From Plecoglossus altivelis (Eukaryota > Chordata > Actinopteri > Osmeriformes > Plecoglossidae): a DNA stretch of 64,000 bases. The notes beneath the pieces were generated by a model. That model saw nothing but the letters and a program-made list of their open reading frames with translations, was not told the DNA's origin and searched no databases. The DNA is taken from positions 2,114,688-2,178,687 of the forward strand of contig BROE01000023.1 in the NCBI GenBank assembly GCA_036571765.1, read 5' to 3'. Positions 48,701 through 63,038 of this stretch are shown here, piece after piece (within the stretch, counting starts at the first letter, position 1; each line of letters opens with the position of its first letter). The position numbers were made by a program, and so were the translations under genes.

Positions 48701-51069
48701 GATAACTTGAACAAACAATCACCATTAAAAGTTGAGGTGCCTAAAACCCATTTAAATGGAGGCTGTGCTTCAAGGATTTGGTATTTTGGATGTAGATGAT
48801 GGTTAGTTTGGGGATCCATATCAAAAACACTCAACAACAAAAGGCATTGAGGCCCGTCTGTTCAGCCTGCCATTCTCACAGCCCCAGGATTCTTAAGGAC
48901 CTGTGAATAACATTTTGTGGAACATCTGTGCAGGTGGCAAAAAAAGGAGTGAGACTTTGTGAATTTGCTAATCTCAGAAGCAGTTTCCTTCTGAACATCT
49001 GGTGAGAATTCTACAATACAGGTGCCATCAAGACACAGGTAGACTTCATTTACACAACAAATAACCAGCCACTTCAACTCCATTGTCTGTCTGATGCTTG
49101 TGAGAACACACAATATGTATGCCTGCGTGTGGCAAATATTGAGTCATGTGCATTTCAAGGGCATGACCTGTCATGAAGTTGTTAACCTCAACATGAACCC
49201 AGCCTTGAAGCAGCCTAGGGTTTGTGACTAAAACGTCCTTTATAATACTAACTGTAAAATACAAGACAATGTGGAATTTGTTACGAGATTTGTCTTGGAT
49301 ATCTACCACATGTCAGGCTTCTAGAGCCTCTGTATACACTGTCAAAACAGTTGTATTGCCTTGATATTAATATTTAATCATGACTACCTAGAAAACCTCA
49401 TCGTGAAGGGAATTGTAAAAAAAAAAAAAAAAAAAAAAAGAGTTTGAACCTAAAAAGCACCATTATAAAAAATTCAAAGGCGTAATTTTACCATTTAGAG
49501 AAAAAACCCATCTTAAGATGGACCATAAACGGGTGGTCTTGAGGGGTTTGTCCTTGCATCGAAGCAATTAGGTCAAGACGAGCAGCAATTTGCCTCAGAT
49601 GAATGTTGTTTTTGAAGGCGTTTACTTAGGCGTTATTTTGACCATGGGAATTGACACAAATCCACCAGCACCACATTTTTATCTTGAAAATACTTGACAA
49701 TGGATATACAAATGTAGAGCTAGATGAAATGGTTCAAAAAAAGGAGGAATTACACTGACAAATAACGATAAGAAATAAATAATATCCCTTTTTACTACTT
49801 CTGTTCGGTGCATACTGTGTCCACATACACTGAATAATATTGCTATAGACTGAAATTCTGCTTTAAAATGCAAATGTGGAATTGTGCACTCCACGTTTGA
49901 ATAAGAATTCATTCTTATTCCATAAAACTGACTACCTTGATTATTTCCTACATTAACTGCAATTTTGGAATGTCACTGTTTAAACGTGTGTGCTACTGAA
50001 TGCGAAACTAAAAAGACATTTTTTTCAAGGAAATGATGTGTTGTACCTCATTTACATGAACATAACACACAGTAGGATGTACCACAGAGCAGAAGAAGCT
50101 TCCTATTCACAACATGTCTTGTGTCAATATGGAAAAGCAAACATGTCATGTGACACCACTACAGCTGGTTATTTTGTTCTTAAAGTAGGACCATCAGAAT
50201 ACTCACTCATGAGCTCTCCATATTCGAAGTTAGGATATGCACATGAATACATGCAACCATTTACACGTGTGCTTATCAGTGGTGACGTACATGTTACAAT
50301 CTAAGGCTACCCTCACAAGCAGCGTTTGGGTAAATCATTTTGTTAAGCCTTGTGTCAGTCAAGTCTGAAGTCCATCCCTGTCGCGGTAGTCTTTTCCGCT
50401 TAATCTCAAGGAAAAGCTGGCTGCTTTCCGTATTGGTGGTGCATAACATGATTGGAAATATATCTGGATGCCGTGCGTTTGTTACGGTCAGAGAATGAAA
50501 ACATTGACAGTAATACATCTGTTCAAAACAAAAGGAAGCCAAAGATAAAGTGTTTGTATGGTCAATGATACACCATTCAGAGGTATATTACTTAGAGGTA
50601 TATATTACTTCAAAACGACTTTCAGCTGTCTGCTACCGTGACTAATAAATCAGGAAGGTAAAATATTCATAGATCATGCAAAAATGTTTACGCCGCACGT
50701 CAAGTTATTGATCGTAAATCCTGCTGTTGTGACAAGAACATTTTCATGTTCTTGGCTGATGGAAATACAGAGACCTGCGATCAACATGGGATTCAACATG
50801 GCTTCACTTGCATTCCAAGCGGACACACTGGCTGCTGCATTATGTACAATACTTTAGCAGTCCTAGATAACATGACACCAAGCCTCAAGGAAGGTTGAGT
50901 GACAGGCAGGCTGGCTGGCAGTCAGGACTGCAGGTAAGTATCGTTAGAGACTACAGCAGTGGCTTTGCAGTCCCGCCAGCATCAGACCAAAAGCAGTGTC
51001 TGAGGCCTTGCTGGGAAGCAAAATGCCTTCTATCAAAATAAGAAAGAAACATTATAATAAATGACCTAC
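45751..51069. other. Upstream region, possible 5'-UTR intron
   Basis: About 5.3 kb. If the candidate first exon at 51070 is real, this is its intron; if not, it is 5' flank. Contains T runs near 46350 and an A23 run at 49417-49439. No convincing coding exon on either strand. Confidence 0.6.
49417..49439. repeat. A23 homopolymer
   Basis: Twenty-three consecutive As. No retrotransposon body was recognised upstream on the plus strand, so a poly(A) tail of a mobile element is not established. Confidence 0.9.
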
Positions 51070-51230
51070 CTTTGGGCATTTCAAAATAATTATCGCATTC
51101 AGCACATTTTGAGGGCTCACGGAATAAATAAACCAGTAATAACTTCCAAACAAGTCAGCACCCTCCGAGGCCCAACTCCAAATCAGCCTTCTTCCTGCTG
51201 CCTCTTTCCTCCGCTCTGTAACGTTCTTCT
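51070..51230 (-). other. Candidate non-coding first exon of the transporter gene
   Basis: On the minus strand a TATA-like box and octamer (below) precede about 160 nt ending in a good donor, CAAAG|GTAGGT, at 51069. Spliced to the acceptor at 45751 it would give a 5' UTR with short upstream open frames. No transcript evidence is available, and such motif combinations occur by chance. Confidence 0.25.
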
Positions 51231-51255
51231 CTCGTTTCTCGCTTGGTGTGCGTCC

Positions 51256-51286
51256 CTTTTTATCCAGAGCAACTGGCTATGCAAAT
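51256..51286 (-). promoter_or_regulatory. Candidate core promoter: octamer plus TATA-like box
   Basis: In minus-strand sense, ATTTGCAT (51279-51286) is followed 13 bp later by GGATAAAAAG (51256-51265). A start site would fall near 51228-51235. The arrangement resembles octamer/TATA promoters but is not proven. Confidence 0.25.
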
Positions 51287-51299
51287 GACTGCCATGGAG

Positions 51300-54200
51300 A
51301 CGCTGTGCCTAGGGTAGTAAATCCAGGTAGGGTTCAGGTGGTGTTACACAACAGGTTTCCTTCAGTTCAACCCAGGCGTATACAGCAGGCACGTGTCTGG
51401 CTTCCTTACCCTGTTATCTAGACTACTTGACCTGATGTAAACAGGAGGGCAGGATGATCACATTCAGGTATCCCACATTAGTTTAGAAACAAAGTGATTC
51501 AGAAATAAATAACAAGAAGCAGTTGACTGTTTATAATTATTAATGTGTTTCCATTGTATGTTGGGATGACAATGATGGATATAAATCTGCATGAGTTCCT
51601 TTTATTGATGTTGGTGTTATACAACATGGACTTGGAAAAAAAAAAACTTTCAAAAAACTGTCTAGTCATCTGGGTTAGAGAGAAAACAATCGCTGTTCAA
51701 TCACACATTCACATTGACAGTCTTCACCAAAGCATTAATAATTCACAAGTATTTCAGGCATGAACTTAGTATTTTTTAATTACTAAAATATTCACCTCAG
51801 GGGGCCAAAGAGGCTCAAGAAGAGCATAGTTATGAGACAGCCAGGTTGAAAATGTTGATGATACTGCTGAGGATCAACTAGTGGATGCTTCACTTGGGGA
51901 AAGCCATTAAGTGCATTTGCTGTTGAGTTTTATGGTGACTGTATAATTTGGTAACAACGGGACCAAGGGTTTATTGTTCTCAGTGATAAAGTATAATACC
52001 ACAGGTGCACAGGGAGGGAATCATTATGCAAATTAGCTTGGTGGTTATTGTGTAGGCAGACCGGAACAAACAGGAAACACATCACTCTTACCACTTGAGA
52101 GTCCTCCTTATTTATTAAGAAGTAACTTTGAAGCAAGTTAATAATCACATTCTCGTCACTAAGTCTGAATTGATAGCCAACAGTCATTTGGAAAATAGGC
52201 TTTAGCAAAAGCAAATTTGGGCACAAAAGCGACACTGTCTCAGAGAGACAAAAATTATTGCCTAAGTTATGACTAAAGCCTACTCTCCTCGAATGTGCCA
52301 TCACATTTTCGCTTGTGCCAGCTCAGGGGTCACAGTCTATGTGCCTCAGTGTGTCTGCCATAGGTCCATACTCTCTGTTAGAAATGCCCTGCATGAATGG
52401 CACCAAGGTGAAGCCTCCAATGCCCACAGTAATAGGTTGGACTAATGAAGTGTTACAACTCAAGGCAACAAGAAGAGCAGAGCACATGTCTGCTGGGCTG
52501 GTTTTTGAATACCAAATGCAGTGATTCCACATCCATCTCCAACACTGGCATAGTTTGTATTAATCACACTGACTGTGTCCTTGGAGTATTCAGGCATTTG
52601 AAAGCCAGGGTAGAAGTGGATAAAGATAAGACTGCTTCTGAACCAAGGTCATCATATATATATATATATTTTTTTTTTACTTGAAATGCTTTTGATAAAA
52701 AGAAAGCCAGCAACTATACTCCTGTCTCAAACAATGCTATCATATGGGGTCACAAATGTATAAATGAATAACCAGACTGGTACATCCAATACTTTGCTCT
52801 GTATTGCTGGTTTGGCATGGCTACATTATTTATGTCCTTCAACATACCACAGTGGGATGACTGGCTCAATTTTTCTGATCCCTCAAAACATACGAGAGTA
52901 TGCATCAGTACTAACAAGTGCAAAACCCACCTGCATAGAGAAATATGGTCTTGACTATCTCTACTTTTCCAAGCTGTTGGACACTAAATTAATTGGAGAA
53001 CTGGGATGTATTGTTACATTTTTAGCTCATTTTCTGTCCCCCGGAAACTCTGCTAAATTAGTAATACAAGATCTCCAGGATGGTGTGCGATAGTTAATAT
53101 TAGTTTTTGAAGTCATAGAAATGACTAGGTGCTGAGAGGCCAATCTCAAAGCAGCTGGAGACTTTTCTACACTTAATTACATATTAACACAACTCACCCA
53201 TTGCCATTCTTTGCTACACACCAGGGTTCCAAAATAATGACCATATGGTAAGCATACCTATTTTCTGATGCTGTGAAAGTGAGGTTTGGAAAAAATCACA
53301 ATCTACTTGAGAGCACTCAGGAGCTAGGAGCAAAGACTCTTATACACTAATGGTATGCTTCCGGTCTTGACCGATGCTACCATTCTATGGCTGCCAAGTT
53401 GCTTCCATAGGTCATTGGATTGGTCTAGCCTTAGCAAATACACACCATGAAACTAGACAATAATGGGTTTCTTTGGCACCAAAAGAGATTCTCACATTCT
53501 CACTCCTTGTTTTTCCAGGTGGAACCCTCACAGATCTTACCTCACTTCCCTGTCCAATCCTAATATAACTCACAACCTCACTGTGATGACAGAGAATCAA
53601 CTCAAATGAACCAGCCCGATCCCGCACGCTCAGCTGCAGGAACATCAAAATGTCAGACTGTATCTCTGATCCAGTTAAGAGGAAGTGTGGGGGAAACCCT
53701 GAGGGACCTGGCCCTGAAGATTCAAAGCTGGCAAGAAACGGTCTGGCCTGACTTCATCGCTTCCTGCTCGCTGTCTTTTCCTCACTCCATTTCTCCAATC
53801 TCCCTCCCTCAGTGTTGATAAAGTGAAGAGCTTCTCGCACAGGTGCTTGTTAGCCAGGTCCATCTGTCGGGAGAAGGGGTGCCATCGACAGACACCAGAC
53901 AGGGTAGAAGTTAGAGCTCGCCTCACTCGCTGATTTCCCACATCCTGTATTGTCTTTCTCTCAAGCCGTCCGTACCCACAAAGAAGGGAGGTCAAAGGAA
54001 TGGAAAATGAGGTTTTTGAACAGTTGTGGAGTTTCTCTAGGCTGTTGAATTTGAAAGTAGCAGTGTTTCGCTGACTCATGTAGGTGTTGTTGTGTTGTAC
54101 TTCCCACACCGTGTGATGTATTACTGATACTTAAACTGAAAGTCAATACTCCAGGAGAGAGAAGGGTGAATGCGTCACAAAAGCTAAAATCCTCTTCTTT

Positions 54201-56998
54201 CATCCTTTCTTATATAGAAACCTCTTCATGCGAGTCTTGATCCATTATTCACTGAAGTACCACTCAACACATGTTGTACTGACAATAGAATCGTAAACTT
54301 TGCAGGAACACAGATGCATTCATGAACTGGCAGTTACACAAAAGTAACAGAAACACAGAAAGACTATTGCAAACATAGACACGTTTCCACTTGAGCCAGA
54401 GCCAGAGTCAGAAAGCCACAAATGGACCTGCAGGGGAACTCCACTAGTAAGGGAGGAGTCATCTTCACCCACGTCCATGAAATTAATAGGGTCCAAAGTT
54501 CGGACTGGTGACATCTGTGAATGGTGGCCAAACTGCAAGAGTTCGGACCATCGGATGAAAAGCCACTCTTGATCTGAGAGGAGGCGTGTTTGAAAAGGTA
54601 ATGCCTCTTGGGTATTGGGGAGCTCTCAACAAATGTTCTGTATGTTATCATGAGTCTTACTGGTTTTCCGCCCATGTTCCCGCTATTATGATGGATGCAA
54701 TATGAACCCAGCATATGGAAGCATTTGTGAACATAAGTGGTTCCACTAATTAAAGGCCCGGCCTTTTTCCCCCTCAATTCAAGAAATAAAACATACAAGC
54801 AGAATTTAAAAATGTCTGCGTATGCTTGTGTTGCACATTGCCTCATGCAAATCTTTGCATGATCCAAAATAAGGTTTATAGGCTTTAAATCAATGTGTTA
54901 ACAACAGCAAGTTACACAATTTAAAAGTAGTAAGAACAGACATTCTCAAATACAGAAAAGTATTACTTTGCAGATGTGCATGGCAATGGCAGTGGTTTGG
55001 ATATCTTTGGTCCAATCATCTACTGTCTCCCTGTGTGGGGACTGTCCCTTCCTAGCACAGTCAGTCTAAAAGACAAGAGCTCCTGGTTCCACACAAGAGA
55101 CAATGCTATGAACATTGGGACACACATTAAACAATCACCCTGACAACTCTGTCCGCACTGCCTCATTCCACAGAATGGCTTGTCAGGAAGCCCTGGCAAA
55201 TTGAAATGGTGGTTTCTTAATTGCCCGAGTGTCTGTGTACTTGTCCAGCGCTGCCCACACTTTACAGCAGCCAGCACAGTCCAAAACAGCATAAAGACGC
55301 ATGTGCATGACTGTTCTTCACCTGTCTCAACTCGGTGCTACGGCTCGTTGCTACAAGAATAGATGTTTTCATCCGTTTACAAGCACAATTCTCCTTGGTT
55401 TTTGCATTCTAGCAACGTCAACGGAAAAGGTGCAAAATAAACAGTGGCAACAGGCTTGTAGGACACACTTGCACACAACCATAGAAACAACAAAAGCACA
55501 CTGAAATCATTCCAAACCCATTCATCACCAAAGGAGTACTCTGACTAAGCAAACTTGACAAGACCAGTTTCACTGGTGAAAGACCAAAGCTGTTCTGATT
55601 ACTGATATCTTGCCAGCATGCAGCCAAACATAGACAGCTATAAACCTTGATGCCAATATTGCCAACTTTACAACGTGATATCAGTCTTGTCTGACTATAG
55701 TTCCATCTGGCCCCTTGTATTCCTGCCTTAGAAACTTGAGAGCACCAGACATTTCAAACTGGTTGACGAGTGCTTTTGGCCAAATAAACCCCACACGTTC
55801 AAGAAGAAATACACTACTGTTAGACACATTATTGTAGGTCAATACAGGTGAAAAGAAGTGATGGGCGAATTGCAGGAAAATGAAAAAGATGCAGCTAAAA
55901 CTGCAAATCCATATCTGGCGAGCACATTAGCAGGACAAAATCAGATAATGGGATCTCACTCTTCTGCTGGTAAGGGAGCAACCACAAATCGAATCGTTTA
56001 GCTTGTGTCTTTGTCAGATTTGTATCGTTATTTTCCCCTCTTTTTCGTCTGAACGCCATGGCTCCATCTGTAATCATCTCACCTGAACTGATCAATGGAG
56101 TGGTGGACTCAATTCTATGTTGGTCATTAACTTCCAGTGAGGGAACAGGCACAACTTTTAATTTATTTCTATTGGGGTAAAACTACCGGCATTGCACACG
56201 TCACTAAAACCACGGTGTTGCTGTTGCTATCTGAATGAGTTTCAACTGGAAAATCGAAACCAGAGTTTTGCCTTGTGTAGTGTATGCATCCTGCGATACA
56301 ACTACTTTATCATACAGTAAAGCTTTCAAGTTGAATTAGCGGTTTAATTTGGTGAGTACTGTACTGTGTCCTTTGTTTATGGTTCCACGTCAAAGGAAAC
56401 GGCAGGGTGTTAACTGTAGGCCATGTTTTTCGTGGTAAGCACTTCAAGGTCTCAGACACAAATGGACATGTATTAATGTCAATTAGAATAATCGACGAAT
56501 CAATCGTTTACCCGCATCTTCACGCTTCTTAGGGGCGATGCCAGAGCCAATATTAGATTTTGCCCTCGATTCATTAAATTGTTTGGCCTTTCAGTGATTC
56601 TGTTAAATTCAATGACTTGCTGTTGTCTCCGACAAAACACAATACATTGTTAGCAATAACTTGCAATTACTATAGTTTTAGCTCCACTGTGAATCAGGCC
56701 TTACGGAATGAAAGCAGTGACCAATTAAGGAAAAACCAATTGGTGTGTCTCACCAGCTTACACCGATTTGGCTGTCTGGCTCAGACAGGATGACAGATCC
56801 CCTCCAAGCAAACATGCAGCACTGCGGCAGGGAGCGAGCTGTTCCATTTCAACATACTAAGAGCTACGCACACTGAGGAGTCATGGTGTGTCACAAGCAG
56901 ATCTTGGAGGTTCCTTTTGCCTTACGTGGGGATTTCATTAGGACCTAGAATGTGGTGTCAGTTTGATGACTTGGCATGGCAATGACGCTGACTGAAGT
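51300..56998. other. Upstream flank, no gene supported
   Basis: AT-rich sequence. Open frames up to 167 codons exist (for example 54364-54867, minus) but none has a recognisable domain or splice context. An (AT)n T-run repeat lies at 52654-52678. Confidence 0.55.
52654..52678. repeat. (AT)n followed by a T run
   Basis: Eight AT units then nine or more Ts. Confidence 0.9.
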
Positions 56999-57064
56999 GG
57001 TAAAGTACACATACACGCATGGTATAGTACACACAGGCGCATAGTAAAGTACGCACAGATGCAT
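56999..57064. repeat. Three 22-bp tandem repeats
   Basis: Three adjoining units of the form (G/A)GTAAAGTACACACACRCGCAT-like sequence, 22 bp each, differing at a few positions. Confidence 0.9.
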
Positions 57065-57444
57065 GGTCTGTCTTTGATATCAAACATTTATGCTTCAACC
57101 ATGATCTTCCACTTATCATCGAAGTAACCACAGACCAACTGTGTTATGGGCCCTCTCCTTCTTCTGTTTGGACACTGCCCTGGGGGCGACTTCCTCTCCT
57201 GGTGTCAGTCATTTCCTGTGCGCGACACAGGGAACGCCGAAGGCTTGCTCGCTTGTCCTCATTATCGTCACCATGGCGACGTCCAGGTCACAGGCGCAGC
57301 TCTACTGGTGCAACCATCCGAGAGGCCGTGGCTGTCTTTCCACAGGACCCAGCCAACACACACTCAGATCCAGCAAGGCACACACAGGCAGACTGCAGTG
57401 AAGATCTAGTTAGTAAAATAATAGCATGCAGCAGGTAAACTGGC

Positions 57445-57530
57445 AGACAGACAAGTCAGACAGGCAGGTCAGGAAGACAGATGGGGTTACAGGAAGGCAG
57501 ACAGGGCTGCAGGAAGACAGACCGGCACAG
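57445..57530. repeat. Imperfect CAGGAAGACAGA tandem repeat
   Basis: CAGG(A)AGRCAGA-like units recur every 20-22 bp, three to four times. Confidence 0.75.
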
Positions 57531-58434
57531 GCCTTGAGTACAACACGGGAACACGTTGAATACTTCAACAATGAATCCCAAATTCCATGTGCCAGTGCTG
57601 CTCCTAGTGTAGTCCTACAGTACACATTTGGAAACCGTTAAATAGTTTCTAAATTAACTATTTAACAATTGTTGGGCCAAAAGGCTGTAGAGTAATAATT
57701 TGCTAAGGTTTCAACCTTGGATTCAGACATCTGCAGAGACAAACAGCAAATTATCCCCAGTTGCAAGTGTGATTGACATTTCCAAACAAGTCTATTGATT
57801 AGGCCGAGCTATTTCCTCTTGGATAATAAACACACTGGTTTTCCCAAGTCTCAGCAGGCAGTAAACCGACAGCTAGATCCCATAACTGTCTGACCTCTCT
57901 TCATATCAATGTTTAAGGCGCAAATCCACAAATCAGAACACGTACGCACATGAACACTCACACAGACACATCATAGCAAAGAGTGTGCCACAGGAGTTAT
58001 TCTGTGTGTCCAGGAATAACTAAATGTCGCCAGTAACTAAAACAACTGGAGACTAGCATATCTGTCCCTTTTTTAAGAGTGCTTGGAACTGATTAAGAGC
58101 ATCTCTATTTGGCCTGTGATATGCGCAGGGAAGTTCACACGATGAATTCTGACACCCTTCCATGGCACTCACATCTACCACAGAGCAGACAGCCCTGAAC
58201 CACTAAGCCGCAGGTTACAGTCTGAGCATTGCCGTGCTCTTTTGCGAATCACGCCAAGAGATGGAGGGAAGGTTACGTATGCATGAGACAGGCTCATGAA
58301 TACCGTAGCTGGATCACCTTACAGGCCCACTGGCTTCTGTTGAGGGCTGTCGAACAAATTACATATCAGAGCCCTCCAAAAGCTAGGAATCTGTGAGGTA
58401 TTGCGGTGAACCATGCAATGAAATCATTTTTTGA

Positions 58435-58448
58435 GGGGGGGGGGGGGG
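58435..58448. repeat. G14 homopolymer
   Basis: Fourteen consecutive Gs on the plus strand. Confidence 0.9.
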
Positions 58449-60700
58449 TTCAGAGAGTCTGAGAAACAGAATTAATCTTCATTCATCAGTTTAGTTGCTG
58501 AATAATTCTGTCTATGAGAGCGTGGTGAGACTCTGGATGTGGTCCTTCGGATTCAAAACTGAAAACAGAAGTCAACAAAGCAGCAGTTATTTCACATCCA
58601 TTTGGTGTCCATCTGTTGTTCGGTGTTGAGCCCCAATCCCTTAGTTTGTCCCTGCACGAGTCATACTTTAACCATACCAAGCACGAGAAGAAAAAAATGA
58701 CTACCATTTCAACTAAACTACCATTTTACCTTTGAGTCGTGCTTTGAGATTGCTGTGTTCAAATCCAGGCCCAAATGAACCCTTCAACCACCTCGCTTCA
58801 CAGTAAAGCCGCTGGCCTGACAAAAATATTTAGCCCTGCCACTCTCCCGATATTGGATATGTCACCCTCCATTGCCTGTGCTGTGGGCCAATGTCAAACT
58901 CATTCTGCCCGTGGTTATTTTCAGTACAGAGAGCCACACAATGGCTTTTCAGGAGATAATGCCGAACGGGAGGAGGATACCATAGAGGAATACTGATGAT
59001 CTGTGCATGGTCCGACTTCACGCTCATCACTTCTCTATTCTTTTTTCTTTTTTCAGATTAACGAAGGGCATGCATCTCTGCGACTAACTCTGTGAATCGC
59101 CTTCCTGTCCACTACGTACATGTTTTGATTGTCTGCGGAAGGGATATTCAATAACTCACCCCTGCCTGTCAGATGTGTTTAAAGAAAGCACTACCTAATT
59201 TACCTTTATGCCAAAAGTGTACTGTTAGCATATTAGCATTAGCCGTGTAGCAGACTGAATATCGTGACCGCCAACCTGGCAAATGCAGGCAAGCAGGAGG
59301 GCCGGAGCCTGGTGCCAGGTGGGCGGAGAGCCACGTGGTACCACAGTGACAACCACTTTGGCAAAACACCCCGCCGGAAAACAGCCACCCCCGCACCGCG
59401 TCGGCATACGACAGCTTGCCAAGGGAGTCGAACTTCACATGAAATGTCAGAGAAAACACTGACAGTGACAGGTTAGCCATACAGGTAATCCATTACAGCC
59501 TCTGATAATGGTGCCTTTCTGGAAGTTTCCAAAATGAATCTCGTTCTGTTCTTTCCCTGGGGTGGGGGGGGCATTCCTGAATGATAAGAGAAGATGAATG
59601 GCTACAGTCTGGCCAAGCCTGAGCTGGCGGCCCTCAAGAAGACTAATACAGCATCTTGAGGGTTAACGCAAGGCTTTTCAGTCTGAAACTAGCCATTAAG
59701 CACAATTACAGTCACAAGAGTATTATAGCATTTCCAACACGGACATCTACTGAGAAAAGGTGACCTACACAAAGGTTAATCTTCCTTCAACTGTCATTCT
59801 CCAAGTCCACACTGGAAGAAACAGACATATGCCTGGTGAATCCATTCTCACTGTGTGACACACAAAGGTCACAGAGCAACGGTATGCAATTTATGACTAG
59901 GTTGATGCTCGTAAAGAATAATGACAATTACACCTACAGGTGTCCCCACAGGCCAGCAAGAGGGATATAGATGCCTGAAGCATCAATTATTTAACAAAGC
60001 AGAAATTCTCATCCAAGTCAGGAAGACTAGGCGTTGACATCAACAAATAAGTCTCAGCATCTGGATAAAAGAGGGGCTTGAACCATGCTGCAGGACTTGA
60101 AACACTCCAACTGGTTTGGTCTGTTCCAAACTGTGCATTTAGCTCAGTCTGATGTATTTATTTAGACAAAACAAGCGAAAGACAAATAAGTGAAAAAGCT
60201 GTGGTTGAAAACCGAGAACAGGTTGGCTGAAATAATCAGGATCAAGTCAAATTCAAACCAACAATACATTCAGGGATCTCAAGAACAGAATCAAGTGAAT
60301 GTTGCCACTACAAAAAAAGTAATAATTAACACTCCAACTTTACCCAACCTAAACTGTGTCATATTTAACATTTCCCCTACCAAAAAAGTAAAGAAATACA
60401 GAACTGCTATACAGATTTCAAACAGAAAAAAAACACTTTAGTTGGTGCAGTTGTTTACACAAGGGGACAAGAATGGGGGGGTTTCTAAATGTGAAGCAAT
60501 CAAAACAAGACCTGTCGTAGACTGGCAGTTAAAGATAAATCCTGATAAAACCTTGTCAGTAAACAACCGGGTGCTAACGTTTATGCTAATAGCTAAACAC
60601 ATACCCACACGAACGCCAAAGGCTGCCGGGAAAACCTACATTGCAGAGTGCTGGCTTGCCTGCCCTTCTCACAAGCCTCCAGACATGACCCAAGATGAGT

Positions 60701-60716
60701 CCCCCCCCCCCCCCCC
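60701..60716. repeat. C16 homopolymer
   Basis: Sixteen consecutive Cs on the plus strand. Confidence 0.9.
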
Positions 60717-61645
60717 AGAGGATACGCCAAGCTGACGCACGACAGCAACGACCGGGGAGTTCAAGTCCTTTTGTGTGACTAATTGCCGGTGAGAGGAAAA
60801 AGCCTTGATGCCTCCCTCGCAGACAAGTCGCTGCATTGAGATGCATTTCAAAGCGGCGAGACGCGCAGCGCTCACCGGGAGGTGGCGAGGCTGTTCGCGG
60901 GCCACTGCACGCACACCTGTCAATCATCCAGAGGCCCTCTTTCTCCCCTATAAAGAGCTCCATCCACTTTGTGAATGCTGCTCGGAGCTATGGTCTTCCT
61001 GCAGTGGAAGTAAAGGGGTGAGAGGTGCTCTGACTGACAATTACTGAGTCCAGAGGGGGTAGAAAAAAAAGAAGGAAGTAGGAAGGAGAGTCAGAGAAAT
61101 AAAGGAATGCTTTGGGTGAGAGAGGTGTCAGGTAATGGGGAAAGAGAGGGGATGTAGGTTGAAGGATGGAACGAGGAATGACAGAAATATGGGAGGAGAG
61201 AGTGTTGTGTCTACCACAGAGCTTCGGTCATCAGTATTCTGGGTCACTCAAGATGTATTCATTTTTTTATTTCATTCTGCCACTGGCTTCCATTCACAGG
61301 AGCTGTGGCTTTTCATATCTATCTGATGGCATGCACTGTTGTTCCCCTGGAGATTATACTCCATGAAATGTCCATTTGAAATAAACTATGAAAAAAGCAA
61401 AATAAAATCCCCAAGAAGAGAAAAGTCTGAAATAATCGGTGGAGAGGTGTGAGCTCTGAAAAGTAGAGATGCTGAAAGGAAGTCAAGGCCAGGGGAGAAT
61501 GAATGCAAGCTGGGTGGGGGAGGGAGGGGGACGTTGGCAAAATAGAAGGGCGTTCCAACCTGCCTACCGATGTGAGTGCTGGGCAGGGGAGGGTAAGTAC
61601 TGCAAAAGCTTTTAGAGATTTAAGACATGGCAGCCAAAACTATTT

Positions 61646-61826
61646 CCCAAGCCTCCTCACCCTCCACCCCCACATCCATCCGCCCACACCTCACCACAAC
61701 TCTCACAACAATCACCTCCACCTCACTTACCACCCAACAAACCTCACCCCTGCCTCAACTTCACCCTTCACCCCCACCTCACCCGCTTACCGCACCTCAC
61801 CGCCCCCACAATCCTTGCCCGCCCAG
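61646..61826. repeat. G-depleted CTCACC-rich stretch
   Basis: About 180 bp in which C, A and T make up nearly everything and Gs number only a handful; CCTCACC and CACCCC recur irregularly. The minus strand is rich in GGTGAGG and GGGGGTG. It creates low-complexity open frames. Confidence 0.85.
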
Positions 61827-63038
61827 GCAGCTCCTTCAGCAGTGAAGCTATCTTGAAGGTAACCGTTTCATTCAAGTGCATAATTGTGCTTTCAGCAATT
61901 GGAGGTTCTGGTTGTTAGCCCGTAAGACACAGAACGCCTGTAAATGAACACCCCGTACACATGGTGGTGAGAAGGAGTTTTAGGGGACAGGAATTGATTA
62001 CTTGTGACAAATACAATGGTGCATGGACAGGTTGCAATTTTTTGCCATGCGGACTGAGAACAATAACATTTTTACTATGGGATTATATTATCCATGACCT
62101 TGGCTAATCAACACCCTATGCACATGCTATCCTACGCAACCACACATGTACACCCACACACCTCACACAACGTTGCTCTGAACCCAATAAACAATGAAGT
62201 TCACAGGCTGCTAACGATGAACCTCATTTCAGCATAATACTATTCCAAGCATCTCACCCTCCAGTATGTCACAGAGCAGATCTATAAAATGAGTTTCGGT
62301 GTTCCATCGGAACTTCATTTCCCAACATGCCCTCCTCCCTTCAGTCATTGTCCCAACCATGTCAGTTCTGGAAGGCCCATGTAGCGTACGGGCTCGAGGT
62401 GTTTTACACAAGGCGACAGAGGATTGTTGGAATTCTAATGAAATTATTTCCCCCACAAGCGGTTGCCATGATTAAATTGACATGTTTTAGTACCCCTACA
62501 CACCCCCCCCCCACCTCAGCCCATCCCTGTGAGCGGCATACCGACCCCATTAATCACCTCCGCAAACGCCATTTCCTTGTCCAGATCCTGCCACTCGATG
62601 AACTCCTCATTGGTTCCATGTGTTGGAGAACTCAGAAAAGGCTGAATTATTACGCTAATAAAGAAATATGAGGTTTTAATAATTAAGATCCTGCTGGTTT
62701 GCCGTGATGGCCTATATGGCTTTTCATAGACATGGGACCTTCATGATTTTGCATGTAAATTAAGTATTATGGGAAATTTCACACACAATAATGACATATT
62801 GGCAGAAAACCCAAAGTTATAAACTTGATAGACCCCGATTCAAAAGGTCATCATCATTCACACCTTTACTTAAACCGGCAGTCAAATCAGCAATTAATGT
62901 GTCACCCTTTAAATAATGACAACTACATGTACAATGATCTGGTGAACAGTATGTTATATACTTGACACAGTTCATGTAATGACTTAACTAAACCAAGACT
63001 TTTCTTTTTTTTTGTAATGTATTTAAAATACCAGCCAC

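Noticed and set aside
54364..54867. A 167-codon minus-strand open frame, with a second overlapping frame at 54320-54538
   Set aside because: No recognisable motif, no convincing splice or promoter context, and competing frames over the same DNA; possible but unsupported as a gene or transposon fragment.
61503..61856. A 117-codon Pro/Thr/His-rich plus-strand frame
   Set aside because: Follows the G-depleted CTCACC-rich stretch, so it is composition-driven.
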